Position numbers and translations under genes: made by a program. A DNA stretch of 51,095 nt from Planctomycetota bacterium. GTDB taxonomy: Bacteria > Planctomycetota > J058. Where the stretch lies: the NCBI GenBank assembly GCA_019636275.1, contig JAHBXY010000055.1:1-51095 (forward strand), given 5' to 3'. Positions 25,343 through 36,199 of this stretch are shown in pieces (within the stretch, counting starts at the first letter, position 1; each line of letters opens with the position of its first letter). The notes beneath the pieces were generated by a model. That model saw nothing but the letters and a program-made list of their open reading frames with translations. It had not been told where the DNA came from and did not search any database.

Positions 25343-26473
25343 TCACGGCGCGACGCGGAGCGTGCGGAGGGCCCCCTCGGCGCTGACGAGGCCGGCCAGC
25401 GCCGGGTCGCGCAGGACGTCGGCCAGGCGCACGGCGCGTCCGTCGAGCACGGCGTCCGGCAGGACCAGGCGCACGCCGTGGCTGTAGTCGGCGTAGCCGC
25501 GCTCGTGGACGAGGCTCAGCGGCTGGATCGGCTGCCCGCTCGGCTGGTGCCAGCCGTAGATCGCCACGCGGTCGGGGCGGGCCACGAGGCGGTTCGTCAC
25601 CACGACGTCCTTCTTGTGGCCGGCCGTGAGCGGCCCGAGCGCGCGGCCGGCGCGCTGCGCCTCGACGCGCCGGTGGTGGAGGAGGAAGTAGTCGGGCGTG
25701 ACCATCGCGGCGCCGGGCGGCAGGGGCTGCGGGGTCAAACGCAGGGCCGCCTGCGCGAACACCTGGTCGACCATGCGCGTGGTCGGCAGGAGCGCCCCGA
25801 GCGCGTCGGCGGCCGCCTGGGCGGCATCGCCCGAGAGCGGGATGCGGACGAAGTCGGCGTCATGCCCGACCGACAGGTAGTCGGGCGAGACGCGGTAGAC
25901 GAGCGTCCGGCCGCCGGCGCTGGCGGTGACGGGGACGTAGCCGCGCAGGAAGGCGGGCACGTTGCCGGCGCGGACCTCGCGCAGGAGGGCCGCCTCCCGG
26001 GCCGTGCGCGAGAGGCCGCGCACGCTCGCCAGCACCTCGGCCCCGCCGCGGCGGGCGCCGGCCGGGGGCGGGGTCGCCGGGGGCGGGGTCGCCGGCGGCG
26101 GCGTCGCAGGGGGCCGGGTCGTCGTCGTGGGGGGCGTGCCGGGCGCGCCGAGGACGCGGTCGAGCGCGCGGACGGTCTCGGGCCCGACGACGCCGTCGAC
26201 CGAGCAGCGCTGCGCGGTCTGGAAGGCGCGCACGCCGCGGTCGGTCTCGCCGCCGAAGACGCCGTCGACGGCGACCGGGTGCCCGGCGGCCACGAGCGCG
26301 TTCTGGAGCGCCCGCACGGCCGGGCCGGTGTCGCCCCGGCGCAGCGACGGCGCGGCCCGTCGGGCCCCGTCGAGCAGGCCGTAGTCGGCCGGGGGGTCGG
26401 CCGCCGCCGGCGCCACCAGGAGCCCGACCGCCAGCGCGACCGACAGCGCGGCCACGGCATGCCCTCGTCCCAC
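25343..26473 (-). CDS. Secreted peptidoglycan-binding domain protein
   Basis: A 376-residue exported protein. A signal peptide (A-L-S-V-A-L-A-V-G-L-L-V-A-P-A-A-A) is followed by a PG-binding-1 domain near residues 35-100 with two half-repeats (L-R-R-G-D-T-G-P-A-V-R-A-L-Q and G-V-V-G-P-E-T-V-R-A-L-D). A Thr/Pro linker with repeated T-P-P-P-A comes next. The C-terminal 240 residues contain K-K-D-V-V-V-T-N-R-L, I-Y-G-W-H and Y-A-D-Y-S-H-G-V-R-L-V, an arrangement seen in uncharacterised exported proteins; the conserved His and Tyr residues suggest a hydrolase or amidase-like fold, unproven. GGGAGG lies four bases before the GTG at 26473. Repeat copy 2 begins directly after its stop. Confidence 0.75.
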   Translation of the reverse strand: MGRGHAVAALSVALAVGLLVAPAAADPPADYGLLDGARRAAPSLRRGDTGPAVRALQNALVAAGHPVAVDGVFGGETDRGVRAFQTAQRCSVDGVVGPETVRALDRVLGAPGTPPTTTTRPPATPPPATPPPATPPPAGARRGGAEVLASVRGLSRTAREAALLREVRAGNVPAFLRGYVPVTASAGGRTLVYRVSPDYLSVGHDADFVRIPLSGDAAQAAADALGALLPTTRMVDQVFAQAALRLTPQPLPPGAAMVTPDYFLLHHRRVEAQRAGRALGPLTAGHKKDVVVTNRLVARPDRVAIYGWHQPSGQPIQPLSLVHERGYADYSHGVRLVLPDAVLDGRAVRLADVLRDPALAGLVSAEGALRTLRVAP

Positions 26474-27033
26474 GGGACCTCCCTCGCGTTCGGGCAGGGC
26501 AACCAGCGTTCCGTTCCCGCTCGCCGCTGCGGCGGCACGACTTGGCCTGCTCGGATCCTTCTCGCCCGACTTCGGCCGACCGGAAGTGGAATGAACCGGA
26601 CCGTCGTCGAGACGGTCCCGATCGAGGTTCACAACAGAGGAGCAGAGGGAGCAGAGGTCGCCTTGGACGGGGCGAAGCGGGCTCCCCGCCTTCCGAGAGG
26701 GGGGGGCGCCCATCCTTCCCCGCACCTGCTCACGTTCCCCCTTGTTGCTGCCCCCAGCGAGCGCCACGTTCGTTGACCGCAGAACGGGCGAAGGGGCATG
26801 GGCGCGATTCTCGGGGTCCCTGCGCCGCTCGTGAGCGCACGAGGTCGGGAGGCGAGTGGACTGACCGCACGCCCTCTGCTTCCTCTGCTCCTCTGCGGTG
26901 ATCACTCCTTCGCAACGGGGCAGGCCGCCGGGCGCCACTCGCGAGCGCATCACGTCGAAGACGGGTGGATCGACCGCACGCCCTCTGCTTCCTCTGCTCC
27001 TCTGCGGTGATCACTCCGGCGGTCGTCCGCCGG
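26474..27033. repeat. Gene-free stretch with CTCTGC-rich repeats
   Basis: No gene is seen in these 560 bases. A 53-bp sequence centred on CTCTGCTTCCTCTGCTCC is present at 26856-26908 and again, nearly identical, at 26965-27017; both end GCGGTGATCACTCC. A diverged inverted copy (AACAGAGGAGCAGAGGGAGC) lies at 26633-26657. The composition is less GC-rich than the flanks. No terminator or RNA gene is recognisable. Confidence 0.75.
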
Positions 27034-28200
27034 CTACCGCGCGCCGAAGCGCGCTTCCACCGCCTTGGCCTCGTCGGTGGCCCAGGGGACGAGCGTCCCG
27101 ACGAGCGCGCGGTCCTCGCGCAGGAGCGGCTCCTCGCGGATGCGGTGGGAGAGCGACAGCCCGCGCTCCCGCGCGCGGGTGAGCGCCTGCCGGGCCTCGT
27201 CCCAGCGACGCGAGGCGGCGAGCGCCAGCGCCTCGTAGAGGGCGGTCCAGGCGCCCCGACGCCCGCGATCGGGGACGCCGAGCGCGCGCAGGTCGTCGCC
27301 GCGGCGCAGGTGCGGGAGCGCCTCGGCCGGCGCGCCGGCCTCCTGGAGCAAGCGGCCGAGGGCCAGGGCCGCGGGCTCCGACATGGGGCGGCGGCCCCAG
27401 AAGTCGCGCGCCGCGCGCAGGCAGGCGGCCATGCGCGCCGGGTCGAGCGGGATGCGCAGGTCGGCGCAGTAGAGCCCCACGAGGGCGCGCCGGAGCGCGG
27501 CGTCGCGCGCGACCGGGATCGTCGGGTCAGGGGGCATGTCCTCGAGCAGGAGGAAGATGCTGGCCGCCGCCGCGTCGGCCTCGGTCTTCGTCATGCGTCG
27601 CAGGGCGAACGACGGGTCGTTGAGGTAGTCGATCACCGAGGCCGCGCTGCACTCGAAGCCCAGGGCCAGGTTGTCGAAGCCCTCGGCGCGGAGGCGGCCA
27701 TAGAACACGTGGTGGCTGATGTAGGTCGAGGCCTGCTGCGGGCTCTCGGTGAGGAGCAGCGCGTAGGCGTCGCGCAGCTCGGGCGTGTCGGCGAACTGGC
27801 CGCCGGCGCCGGCGGTCTGCGAGGCGATCAGGCGGTTGGCCGCGTTGAGGCGCGCCCCGAGCGCCTTGAGGCGCTCGACGCGCTCGGCGGCCGCCCGCGC
27901 GAGGTCCGCCCGGCGCAGGGCCTCGGCCTGCCGCTCGAGGCGCTGATGGAGCGCGGCGCGGGCCTCGAAGGTGAGCCGGTCGCGCTCGGCGCAGCGCGAG
28001 GCGAGGTCGAGGAGGCGCAGGGCGTCGACCGCGTAGCCGCCCGCCTCGAGGGCGTCGATCAGCGGCAGGAGCAGGTCGCCCGTGAGCTCGCCGCGCTCGA
28101 TCGAGCGCGGCGCGGCGGCGACCAGGGCCTCGACGGCGGCCTCCGCGGCGGCGACCGCCTCGTCGGGCTGCGCCCGCGCCGCCGCCACGGCGGCGGCCGC
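27034..28200 (-). pseudogene. TPR-like helical C-terminal part of the upstream Ser/Thr kinase gene, out of frame
   Basis: The open part encodes about 390 residues of alpha-helical, Ala/Leu-rich repeats (L-L-D-L-A-S-R-C-A-E-R-D, Y-E-A-L-A-L-A-A-S-R-R-W-D-E-A-R-Q-A-L), the kind of tetratricopeptide-like tail that follows many Hanks kinases of this type. There is no convincing start codon: coding character continues upstream of the ATG at 28188, and fragments of the same style appear in changing frames through 28201-28732 (for example R-I-E-D-L-R-L-A-S-G-E-D-H-D-L-S). The kinase gene ending at 28733 is therefore probably the 5' part of the same original gene. Either the gene is decaying or the sequence contains several indel errors. 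Confidence 0.6.
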
Positions 28201-28732
28201 GGAGCGTGTGTGCGCCAGCCGCGGGGTCGAGGCGCCGGCCGTCGAGCGCCGCGGCGGGCTCGAAGGCGGCCGGAGCCGGGCCTCGGCCCAGCGAGCCCGC
28301 CGGCGGCGGCGCGCGCCGTGGCGTCGGGCCGCCCGCGCCCACCAGCGCGGAGGCCAGCGCAGGGCGGGCCGCGCGCGCCAGGAGCGGGGCCGTCGACCCG
28401 TCGCCCTGCGCGCGATCGCCGCGAAGCGCGCCGGCCGGCCGCCGCCGACAGGTCGTGGTCTTCGCCCGAGGCGAGCCTCAGGTCCTCGATCCGCGGCGTC
28501 CAGGGCCCACAGCGTCGCGCTGCAGGGCGGCGGCCGCCGGCGCGAGGTCGCCTGGGCGCGCGCCGCGGCGGCGCGGTCGTCGCGGGCGGCGGCGCGCGCG
28601 GGCCAGGTCGCTGCGCCCGGCGAAGGTCTTCGGGGTCGGGCTCGAGCGCGCAGTCCGAGCGCCCGCCGAGTCAGCGCGGCCGTATCGGGGGCCAGGAGCG
28701 GGCGGGCGCCGCCGGTCCAGCGGCGCAGCCGG
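28201..28732 (-). other. Degenerate coding stretch between kinase and TPR parts
   Basis: No intact gene. On the minus strand, peptide fragments resembling the helical repeat tail appear successively in all three frames, which is expected for one coding region with several small insertions or deletions. Stops such as the TGA at 28735-28733 and one near 28668 interrupt the fragments. Confidence 0.5.
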
Positions 28733-30706
<1,974 letters not shown>

Positions 30707-30797
30707 GCCGGCCCGAGGTTACCTCGGCGTCCGGCGCCGCGCCCGCGTGGTGGCCGTCGCGTCCACCCACTCCTCGCCGGGCGCCCGCCGGGCGATC

Positions 30798-31433
30798 ATG
30801 GAGCGGATGTCCGATGCGCGGCGGCGGTCCCTCGAGCGGCGGTGGCGCGAGAGCGGCGCCGGCAGCGACCACGCCCGCTTCCTCGTCGAGCGCCTGCGCG
30901 CCGGGGAGGTCGAGCCCGAGCAGGTGCTGCTCGCCGCGCACCTCGGCGACCCCGGCGCGCGCGAGGCGCTGGGGCTCGGCGCCGAAGCGGCGACCTCCGG
31001 GCAGCGCGCCTGGACGACGGCCCTCGGCGCCTGGAAGGGCCACGTGCCGGCGCGGGCGGCGCTCGCCGCGGCGCGGCTCGTCCTGCCGGTGTTCGACCGC
31101 GGGCTGAACCCGGACCCGCGGCCGCGCCGCGCCCTGCGCGCCGGCGAGGCGTGCGTGGTGTGCCCGTGCGAGCCCCACGGCCGCCGGGCCGCGGCCGCCG
31201 CCGAGCAGGCCGACGCGCTGGCGAGCGGCGACGCGGGCACCGCGGTGTGGGCCGCCGTGCAGGCGACCTGCGCCGTCGGAGACGACGTCCTGCCGCTGCT
31301 CGAGGCGGCGGTGATGTCGGCCACCCGCGTGGCGGGGGTCGTGGCCGTGCGCGGGGCGGTGCGCGACGCGCTGGTCCCCTGGACGCTCGGCTACGAGGAC
31401 CCGCTGGCCCGGCGGCTGGGCGGGGTGGTGTGA
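30798..31433 (+). CDS. Hypothetical protein with a TPR-like helical N-terminus
   Basis: A 211-residue soluble protein. Its N-terminus R-R-R-S-L-E-R-R-W-R-E-S-G ... L-R-A-G-E-V-E-P-E-Q-V-L-L-A-A-H-L-G-D-P-G-A-R-E-A-L-G resembles a small family seen as repeat-companion hypothetical proteins in Planctomycetota and myxobacteria. The remainder is helical and Ala-rich, with V-C-P-C-E-P-H-G-R-R in the middle. No catalytic motif is seen. The start may be the ATG at 30798 or the one three codons later at 30807. It is divergent from the kinase gene and is followed at its stop by repeat copy 3. Confidence 0.65.
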   Translation: MERMSDARRRSLERRWRESGAGSDHARFLVERLRAGEVEPEQVLLAAHLGDPGAREALGLGAEAATSGQRAWTTALGAWKGHVPARAALAAARLVLPVFDRGLNPDPRPRRALRAGEACVVCPCEPHGRRAAAAAEQADALASGDAGTAVWAAVQATCAVGDDVLPLLEAAVMSATRVAGVVAVRGAVRDALVPWTLGYEDPLARRLGGVV

Positions 31434-31560
31434 TCGACGGCTGCGGGCGACGATGCTGGCCGCGGCGGCGCGCGCGCGGGCTCGAAGTAGGTCGCTACGT
31501 CGTCGCCCGCGCGCCTCGCCGCCGCGGTCACGTGCTGCTCCGATCGAAGGCTGGTCACCA
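31432..31560 (+). repeat. Dispersed structured repeat, copy 3
   Basis: Begins in the stop codon of the preceding gene (GTGTGATCGACGG) and ends with GATCGAAGGCTGGTCACCA. The GC stem pairs CCGCGGCGGCG...CGCGGGC with GCCCGCG...CGCCGCCGCGG with one small bulge. The inner hairpin is GTAG-GTCG-CTAC at 31487-31498, in contrast to GTAT-GCCG-ATAC in copies 1 and 2: both sides of the fourth base pair changed together. Confidence 0.85.
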
Positions 31561-31585
31561 CCGAAACGTGGTAGCGCCGAGCTCT

Positions 31586-32527
31586 TCAGTCGCTCTGAGC
31601 GGTCGCCGGGGTCGCCGGGGTCGCTTCGGTCGCCTTGATCGCCTCGGTCGCCTTGTTTGCCGGCGGCGCGGCGCGCGGCGCGCGGAAGAGGACGAGCGAC
31701 TCGTCGCCCGGATGCAGGGTGTAGAACTCCTTGAACAGCCAGGCGTCGAAGCGCACACGCAGCCACGCGAAGATCATCAGGCCCAGGTTCACCCAGGCGA
31801 TGTGCGGGTCGAACAGCCAGCGGGCCGCGCCGCCGGCCGGGGCGGCGAGCTGCACGATCCACGTGAGCACGAGGAACGCCGCGCAGCCGATCGAGGCCCA
31901 CAGGGTCAGGCCGAGCTCCAGGTTCTTGAACTCGGGCAGGCGCATGTTCTCCCAGGCCATGCGCGTGAACGGGATGAGGACCACGAACGGGATGAGGAAC
32001 AGGAGGCCCAGGGCGATCGACTTGAAGATCGGGTCGGGGCCCTCGTGCGCGCGGACGAGCTGGATCGGGGCCGAGACGAGGAAGCCGGCCATGAGGTAGC
32101 CGGAGGCGTAGCGCACGTGGATGGCCACGACCTTGGCCAGGAAGCGCGTGCGCTTGATGGGCGGGATCTCGAGGACGGCGTCCCACCGCGCCTGCGTGGC
32201 GTCGTTGCGCGCCTTGATCCACGCCCGCACGCGGCCGAGCGGGCCCTGGCGCGGGTCCACCGCGGCCGCCGTCGGCGCGGCGTCAGGGGCGGGGGACGCC
32301 TCGAGCGGCCCCGGGACCTCCTCGGCCGCCGACGACGCGGGCGGAGGGTCGGCCGCGGGGGACGCCTCGAGCGGCCCCGGGACCTCCTCGGCCGCCGACG
32401 ACACTGGCGGAGGGTCGAGCGCGGGGGACGCCTCGAGCGGCCCCGGGACCTCCTCCGGCGTCCGGGGCGCGGGCAGAGGGTCGGGCGCGGCGGGCGGCGC
32501 GAGCGGGTCTGCCGGAGCGTCGTTCAT
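31586..32527 (-). CDS. Multi-pass membrane protein with a repetitive cytoplasmic N-terminus
   Basis: A 313-residue protein not recognised as a named family. Residues 22-90 are three copies of a 22-residue Pro/Ala/Glu-rich unit (E-E-V-P-G-P-L-E-A-S-P-A core). The middle has four membrane helices, for example G-L-L-F-L-I-P-F-V-V-L-I-P-F and G-L-T-L-W-A-S-I-G-C-A-A-F. The C-terminal tail repeats A-T-E-A and A-T-P. The start ATG at 32527 is supported by the overall composition; AAGACT six bases upstream could be a -10 box. It stands alone between repeat copy 3 and a divergent small membrane-protein gene. Confidence 0.68.
   Translation of the reverse strand: MNDAPADPLAPPAAPDPLPAPRTPEEVPGPLEASPALDPPPVSSAAEEVPGPLEASPAADPPPASSAAEEVPGPLEASPAPDAAPTAAAVDPRQGPLGRVRAWIKARNDATQARWDAVLEIPPIKRTRFLAKVVAIHVRYASGYLMAGFLVSAPIQLVRAHEGPDPIFKSIALGLLFLIPFVVLIPFTRMAWENMRLPEFKNLELGLTLWASIGCAAFLVLTWIVQLAAPAGGAARWLFDPHIAWVNLGLMIFAWLRVRFDAWLFKEFYTLHPGDESLVLFRAPRAAPPANKATEAIKATEATPATPATAQSD
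32295..32480 (-). repeat. Three tandem 66-bp coding repeats
   Basis: Copies begin at about 32295, 32361 and 32427 and differ at few positions. They encode the 22-residue units of the membrane protein described at 31586-32527. Confidence 0.85.
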
Positions 32528-32623
32528 GGCCCGAGTCTTACAAGGCCGCCCCGCGCGTCAAGCGGACGGTCGCGAGCGCGCTCGCGCGATGGGCGCCGCC
32601 CACGCGCTGCGGCGCCCAGGCGC

Positions 32624-32653
32624 TTGCCTCTCCCGGCGGGTCGAGCGTACGTT
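32624..32653 (+). promoter_or_regulatory. Putative promoter, leaderless, for the zinc-ribbon membrane protein gene
   Basis: TTGCCT (32624-32629), an 18-base spacer and TACGTT (32648-32653), which ends six bases before the GTG at 32660. No Shine-Dalgarno is present. Confidence 0.5.
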
Positions 32654-32659
32654 GAACCC

Positions 32660-33208
32660 GTGGAGCATGAAGGGGGAGCGACGTGCCCGGGGTGCGTCGC
32701 GGCGGGGGCCAGCGCGGGTGATGCCCCTTGCCCCGGCTGCGCCCGCGACCTCCCGGCCGAGGCGCGCGCCGCCGACCGGTTCTGGACCCCCGTGGGGGTG
32801 TCGACGGTGGGCCTCGTGCCGGCGACCACGCTCCTCGCCTGGCAGGGCGCCGCGCCCGGTTGGACGGCCGTGGCGGCCTACGCGCTCGCGTGGGGCTGGT
32901 GCGCGCACCGCCCGGGGGAGCTGGCCGCCGCGCCGGCGCGGCGCCTGCACGCTCGGCTGAAGCCGATCGTCTTGCGTTGGCTCTGGTTCGTCCTGCTCGT
33001 CGGATTCGCCGTCCCGGTGGCCGGATATCCCATGCCAGGCGTGGTGGTCTGGGTCGCCGCGGGGTTCGCCTTCCCGCTGATCCACGTGGCCGTGCAGGGC
33101 CTGGGCGAACACGAACCTCGAGGCGCGCGCAGCCGAGCCGGGCAGGAAGCGCCTGCGCCGCGCCAGGAGGACACCGGAGCGGGAGGACGCCCGCTGGAGC
33201 GCTCCTGA
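32660..33208 (+). CDS. Small zinc-ribbon membrane protein
   Basis: A 182-residue protein with a four-Cys zinc ribbon near the N-terminus (C-P-G-C ... C-P-G-C, residues 9-30) followed by about four hydrophobic helices (V-G-L-V-P-A-T-T-L-L-A-W, T-A-V-A-A-Y-A-L-A-W-G-W-C, L-W-F-V-L-L-V-G-F-A-V-P-V and V-V-V-W-V-A-A-G-F-A-F-P-L) and a charged, disordered tail. The GTG start gives the ribbon a short natural N-terminus and fits the promoter directly upstream. Function unknown; it belongs to the same general class as the proteins at 40790 and 41204. Confidence 0.6.
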   Translation: MEHEGGATCPGCVAAGASAGDAPCPGCARDLPAEARAADRFWTPVGVSTVGLVPATTLLAWQGAAPGWTAVAAYALAWGWCAHRPGELAAAPARRLHARLKPIVLRWLWFVLLVGFAVPVAGYPMPGVVVWVAAGFAFPLIHVAVQGLGEHEPRGARSRAGQEAPAPRQEDTGAGGRPLERS

Positions 33209-33221
33209 CGCGCGGCGCGGC

Positions 33222-33812
33222 CTACTCCGCCCGCCCCCAGTCGAGCAGCTCGAGCTCGAGGTCGCCGTTGCGGATCGACTTCACCGCGCACTGGTTGAAC
33301 GGCGGCACGTCCTGCTCCGCCACCCACAGCTCGGTCGAGTTGCCCGACGCCGCGCGCTTGATGATGAGGACCTCGAGCTCCTTGCCGCCGACGGTGTGCT
33401 TGTCCTTGTAGGGCGGCTCGACGAGCGCGTCGTAGGTGTCCCAGGGCTTGTAGCGCTGGTCCTCGTCGGCGATGTCGATCGTGGCGTCGCCCAGCACGGC
33501 GCCGGTCTCCGCGTTCTTGCGCACGAACGTGACGCTCGTGTCGGTCACGGCCGTGACCTCGAACTTCACCTGCTTCACGCGGCCGGCGGCCGTGCGGTAG
33601 GTGGCCCAGTCGCCGACCTTGGTGCGCACCCAGGGCGTCTTGGCGCTGGCGCGGTCGAACGGCTTCGGCGCCGGCTTCGGCGGGGGCGCGTCCTTCGGCG
33701 GCTCGGCCGGGCGAGAGGCCGGCGCCTGCGGCGGCGCGGGCGTGGCGGCGGGCTGGCTGTCGCAGCCGACGAGGGCCGCGGCGAGCGAGAGGGCGACGAC
33801 GAAGCGGGTCAT
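33222..33812 (-). CDS. Putative lipoprotein
   Basis: A 196-residue exported protein. The signal peptide ends in a lipobox L-V-G-C at about residue 17, so the mature protein should be anchored by a lipidated Cys. A Pro/Ala/Lys-rich linker of about 40 residues follows, then a strand-rich domain (V-G-D-W-A-T-Y-R-T, V-K-F-E-V-T-A-V-T-D-T-S-V-T-F, L-W-V-A-E-Q-D-V-P) resembling secreted proteins of unknown function. GGAGG sits five bases before the ATG at 33812. The gene is 50 bases downstream of the lipid kinase on the same strand and may be co-transcribed. Confidence 0.72.
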   Translation of the reverse strand: MTRFVVALSLAAALVGCDSQPAATPAPPQAPASRPAEPPKDAPPPKPAPKPFDRASAKTPWVRTKVGDWATYRTAAGRVKQVKFEVTAVTDTSVTFVRKNAETGAVLGDATIDIADEDQRYKPWDTYDALVEPPYKDKHTVGGKELEVLIIKRAASGNSTELWVAEQDVPPFNQCAVKSIRNGDLELELLDWGRAE

Positions 33813-33862
33813 CCGGACCTCCGAGGTGAGGGCGCCCATCCGACGGCGACGCGGGGTCGCCG

Positions 33863-34798
33863 TCAAGGGCGCGCGTGGGGCGCATGAACGACGCGGACGG
33901 CGCCCGGCAGGACCCGAAGCTCGAGCACGCCGAGCGGCACGCGGCGCACCTCGCCGTCGACGTGCAGGAGGAGGCCGCGCGGGCCGAAGACGCGCACGCG
34001 CCGGCCCCTGAGGAAGGCGACGTCGTCGCGCTGGGCGCCGCGGGTGAGGCGCGGCCACTCGGCGATCGCCCGCAGGCGCGTGCGCTCGGTGACGAGCGCC
34101 ACGTCGATGAGCCCGTCGTCGTGGCGGGCGCCCGGGGTGAAGTCGATCCCGGCCCCGCAGAAGCGCCCGAGCGCCAGGTGGCCGAGGAGGAAGCGGCCCT
34201 CGATCGACACGTCGTCGACGGCCACGACCAGCGGGTCGGGCCGGAAGGTGGCCACGGCCAGGACGCCGCCCACGAGGTAGGAGAGCGGCCCGCCGAGCCA
34301 GCGCGCCCGCTCGCGCGTGAGGTTGGCCAGGGCCGCGAAGCCCAGGCCGACGTTGTTGAGCACGTGCTCCGTGCCGCGGTCGCCGCCGTCCATGCGGGCC
34401 ACGTCCACCGGCCGCGGGAGGCCCTCGGCCAGGGCCCGCGCCGCCGCGGCCGCGTCCAGGCCGGCGACGCCGAGCGTGCGGGCGTAGTCGTTGCCGCCGC
34501 CGACGGGGATCACCCCCAGCGCCGGCCGGTCGCCGGCCGGTGTGTCGGAGAGCAGGCCGTCGAGGGCCTCGTGCAGCGTCCCGTCGCCGCCGACCGCCAC
34601 GACCAGGGTCGCCCCCTGGCGCGCGGCCGCCGCGGCCAGGCGGGCCGCGTCGCCGGGGCCGGCCGTGCGCTCGAGGCGCGGCTGCACGCCCCGGGCCTCG
34701 AGGGCGGCCTGGGCGGCGAGGGCGGCGGCCTCGCCGCGGCCGCCCCCGGCGCGCGGGTTGGCGATGAGCACGACGGACTGAAGATGGGGCGCGGGCAT
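33863..34798 (-). CDS. Diacylglycerol/lipid kinase family protein (YegS-like), first of two
   Basis: A 311-residue lipid kinase of the DAGK/YegS/sphingosine-kinase fold. The nucleotide motif G-G-D-G-T (near residue 72) and the substrate/ATP motif G-G-G-N-D-Y-A-R-T (near residue 101) are intact, as are N-P-R-A-G-G-G-R-G at the N-terminus and G-I-D-F-T-P in the C-terminal beta domain. It would phosphorylate a diacylglycerol-like or related lipid at the membrane. TAGCTT lies about 14 bases before the ATG at 34798. It is divergent from the glutaryl-CoA dehydrogenase operon. A paralogue lies at 43131. Confidence 0.85.
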   Translation of the reverse strand: MPAPHLQSVVLIANPRAGGGRGEAAALAAQAALEARGVQPRLERTAGPGDAARLAAAAARQGATLVVAVGGDGTLHEALDGLLSDTPAGDRPALGVIPVGGGNDYARTLGVAGLDAAAAARALAEGLPRPVDVARMDGGDRGTEHVLNNVGLGFAALANLTRERARWLGGPLSYLVGGVLAVATFRPDPLVVAVDDVSIEGRFLLGHLALGRFCGAGIDFTPGARHDDGLIDVALVTERTRLRAIAEWPRLTRGAQRDDVAFLRGRRVRVFGPRGLLLHVDGEVRRVPLGVLELRVLPGAVRVVHAPHARP

Positions 34799-34875
34799 GG
34801 CGGGGGGCGATCAAGCTACCCTCCCGCGCCCCGGCGCGCCGGCGGTCCGGGCGATCCGGGTCGAACCAGTCACCG

Positions 34876-34904
34876 TTGACCTCCGGCTGGCCCAGCCCTA
34901 CGAT
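34876..34904 (+). promoter_or_regulatory. Sigma-70-type promoter for the acyl-CoA dehydrogenase / ETF operon
   Basis: TTGACC at 34876-34881, exactly 17 bases of spacer, then TACGAT at 34899-34904. A start near 34911 would give a leader of about 29 bases before the ATG at 34940. This is the best match to the canonical promoter in the window. Confidence 0.62.
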
Positions 34905-34939
34905 CCGCGCCCCCCAACGCATCGAGGCGTCCAGTCCCC

Positions 34940-36127
34940 ATGAGCGACTTCCGCGGCGTCGACTTCTTTCAGCTCGACGACCTGCTCTCCGACGAGGAGC
35001 GGGCGATCCGCGACTCGACGCGCGAGTTCGTCGACCGCGAGCTCATCGACAACCGCCGCATCGAGGAGTGCCACCGCCACGGCGAGTTCCCGCGCGACCT
35101 GGCCCTCAAGATGGGCGAGCAGGGCTACCTCGGCCCCACGATCGAGGGCTACGGCTGCCTGGGCCTGAACCAGGTCACCTACGGCCTGATCATGCAGGAG
35201 CTCGAGCGCGGCGACTCGGGCGTGCGCTCGTTCTGCTCCGTCCAGAGCTCGCTGTGCATGTATCCGATCTACACCTTCGGCAGCGACGAGCAGAAGCAGC
35301 GCTGGCTGCCCGGCATGGCCAAGGGCGAGCTGATCGGCTGCTTCGGCCTCTCCGAGCCCGACCACGGCTCGGACCCGTCCGGCATGGAGACCAAGGCCAC
35401 GCCCGACGGCAAGGGCGGCTGGGTGCTCAACGGCACCAAGCGCTGGATCACCAACGGCTCGATCGCCGACCTGGCGATCGTGTGGGCGAAGACCCCCGAC
35501 GGGATCCGCGGCTTCATCGTCCCCACGAAGACGCCCGGCTTCTCGGCCCCGCTGATCGAGGGCAAGTTCTCGCTCCGCGCCTCCGTGACGAGCGAGCTCA
35601 TCATGGAGGACTGCCACGTCGGCCCGGACGCCCTCCTCCCGGGCACCGTGGTCCCCGAGGGCCTCAAGAGCCCGCTCATGTGCCTGACGCAGGCGCGCTA
35701 CGGGATCGTGTGGGGCGTCGTCGGGTCGATGATGGCCGTGTTCGACGAGGCCCTGCGCTACACGCAGCAGCGCACGCAGTTCGACCGGCCGCTGGCCGGC
35801 TTCCAGCTCGTGCAGGAGAAGCTCGTGTGGATGCACACCGAGCTGACCAAGGCGCAGCTCGTGAGCCTGCGCCTGGGGCGCCTCAAGGACCAGGGCAAGT
35901 GCAAGCCCCACCACGTGTCCTTCGGCAAGCGCAACAACTGCTGGGCGGCGCGCGAGGTGGCCAAGCTCGGCCGCGAGCTGCTCGGCGCCAACGGCGTGTG
36001 CGACGAGTACCAGGTCATGCGCCACCTGATGAACATCGAGAGCGTCTACACCTACGAGGGGACGCACGACATCCACACGCTGGTCCTCGGCCAGCACCTG
36101 ACCGGCCACGCCGCCTTCCGCGGCTGA
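34940..36127 (+). CDS. gcdH: Acyl-CoA dehydrogenase, glutaryl-CoA dehydrogenase-like
   Basis: A 395-residue flavoenzyme. Glutaryl-CoA dehydrogenase oxidises and decarboxylates glutaryl-CoA to crotonyl-CoA in lysine and tryptophan breakdown. Its markers are present: R-S-F-C-S-V-Q-S-S-L-C-M-Y-P-I-Y near residue 95, G-L-S-E-P-D-H-G-S-D-P near residue 136, R-W-I-T-N-G-S, and the catalytic Glu in Y-E-G-T-H-D-I-H-T near residue 372. Some proteins of this subgroup are non-decarboxylating or act on other dicarboxyl-CoAs, so the exact substrate is open. ETF subunit genes follow directly and would take its electrons. It is transcribed from the promoter at 34876. Confidence 0.85.
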   Translation: MSDFRGVDFFQLDDLLSDEERAIRDSTREFVDRELIDNRRIEECHRHGEFPRDLALKMGEQGYLGPTIEGYGCLGLNQVTYGLIMQELERGDSGVRSFCSVQSSLCMYPIYTFGSDEQKQRWLPGMAKGELIGCFGLSEPDHGSDPSGMETKATPDGKGGWVLNGTKRWITNGSIADLAIVWAKTPDGIRGFIVPTKTPGFSAPLIEGKFSLRASVTSELIMEDCHVGPDALLPGTVVPEGLKSPLMCLTQARYGIVWGVVGSMMAVFDEALRYTQQRTQFDRPLAGFQLVQEKLVWMHTELTKAQLVSLRLGRLKDQGKCKPHHVSFGKRNNCWAAREVAKLGRELLGANGVCDEYQVMRHLMNIESVYTYEGTHDIHTLVLGQHLTGHAAFRG

Positions 36128-36199
36128 GCCCACCACCCCTGCGCGGCGGCGGCGGGTCCCCCCCGGCCGCGCCGCGCCGAACGAACCACGAGGAGAGCC

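Noticed and set aside
26041..26115. Short tandem GC repeats as a CRISPR or regulatory array
   Set aside because: They are 18-base coding repeats for the Thr/Pro linker of the peptidoglycan-binding protein; there are no spacers.
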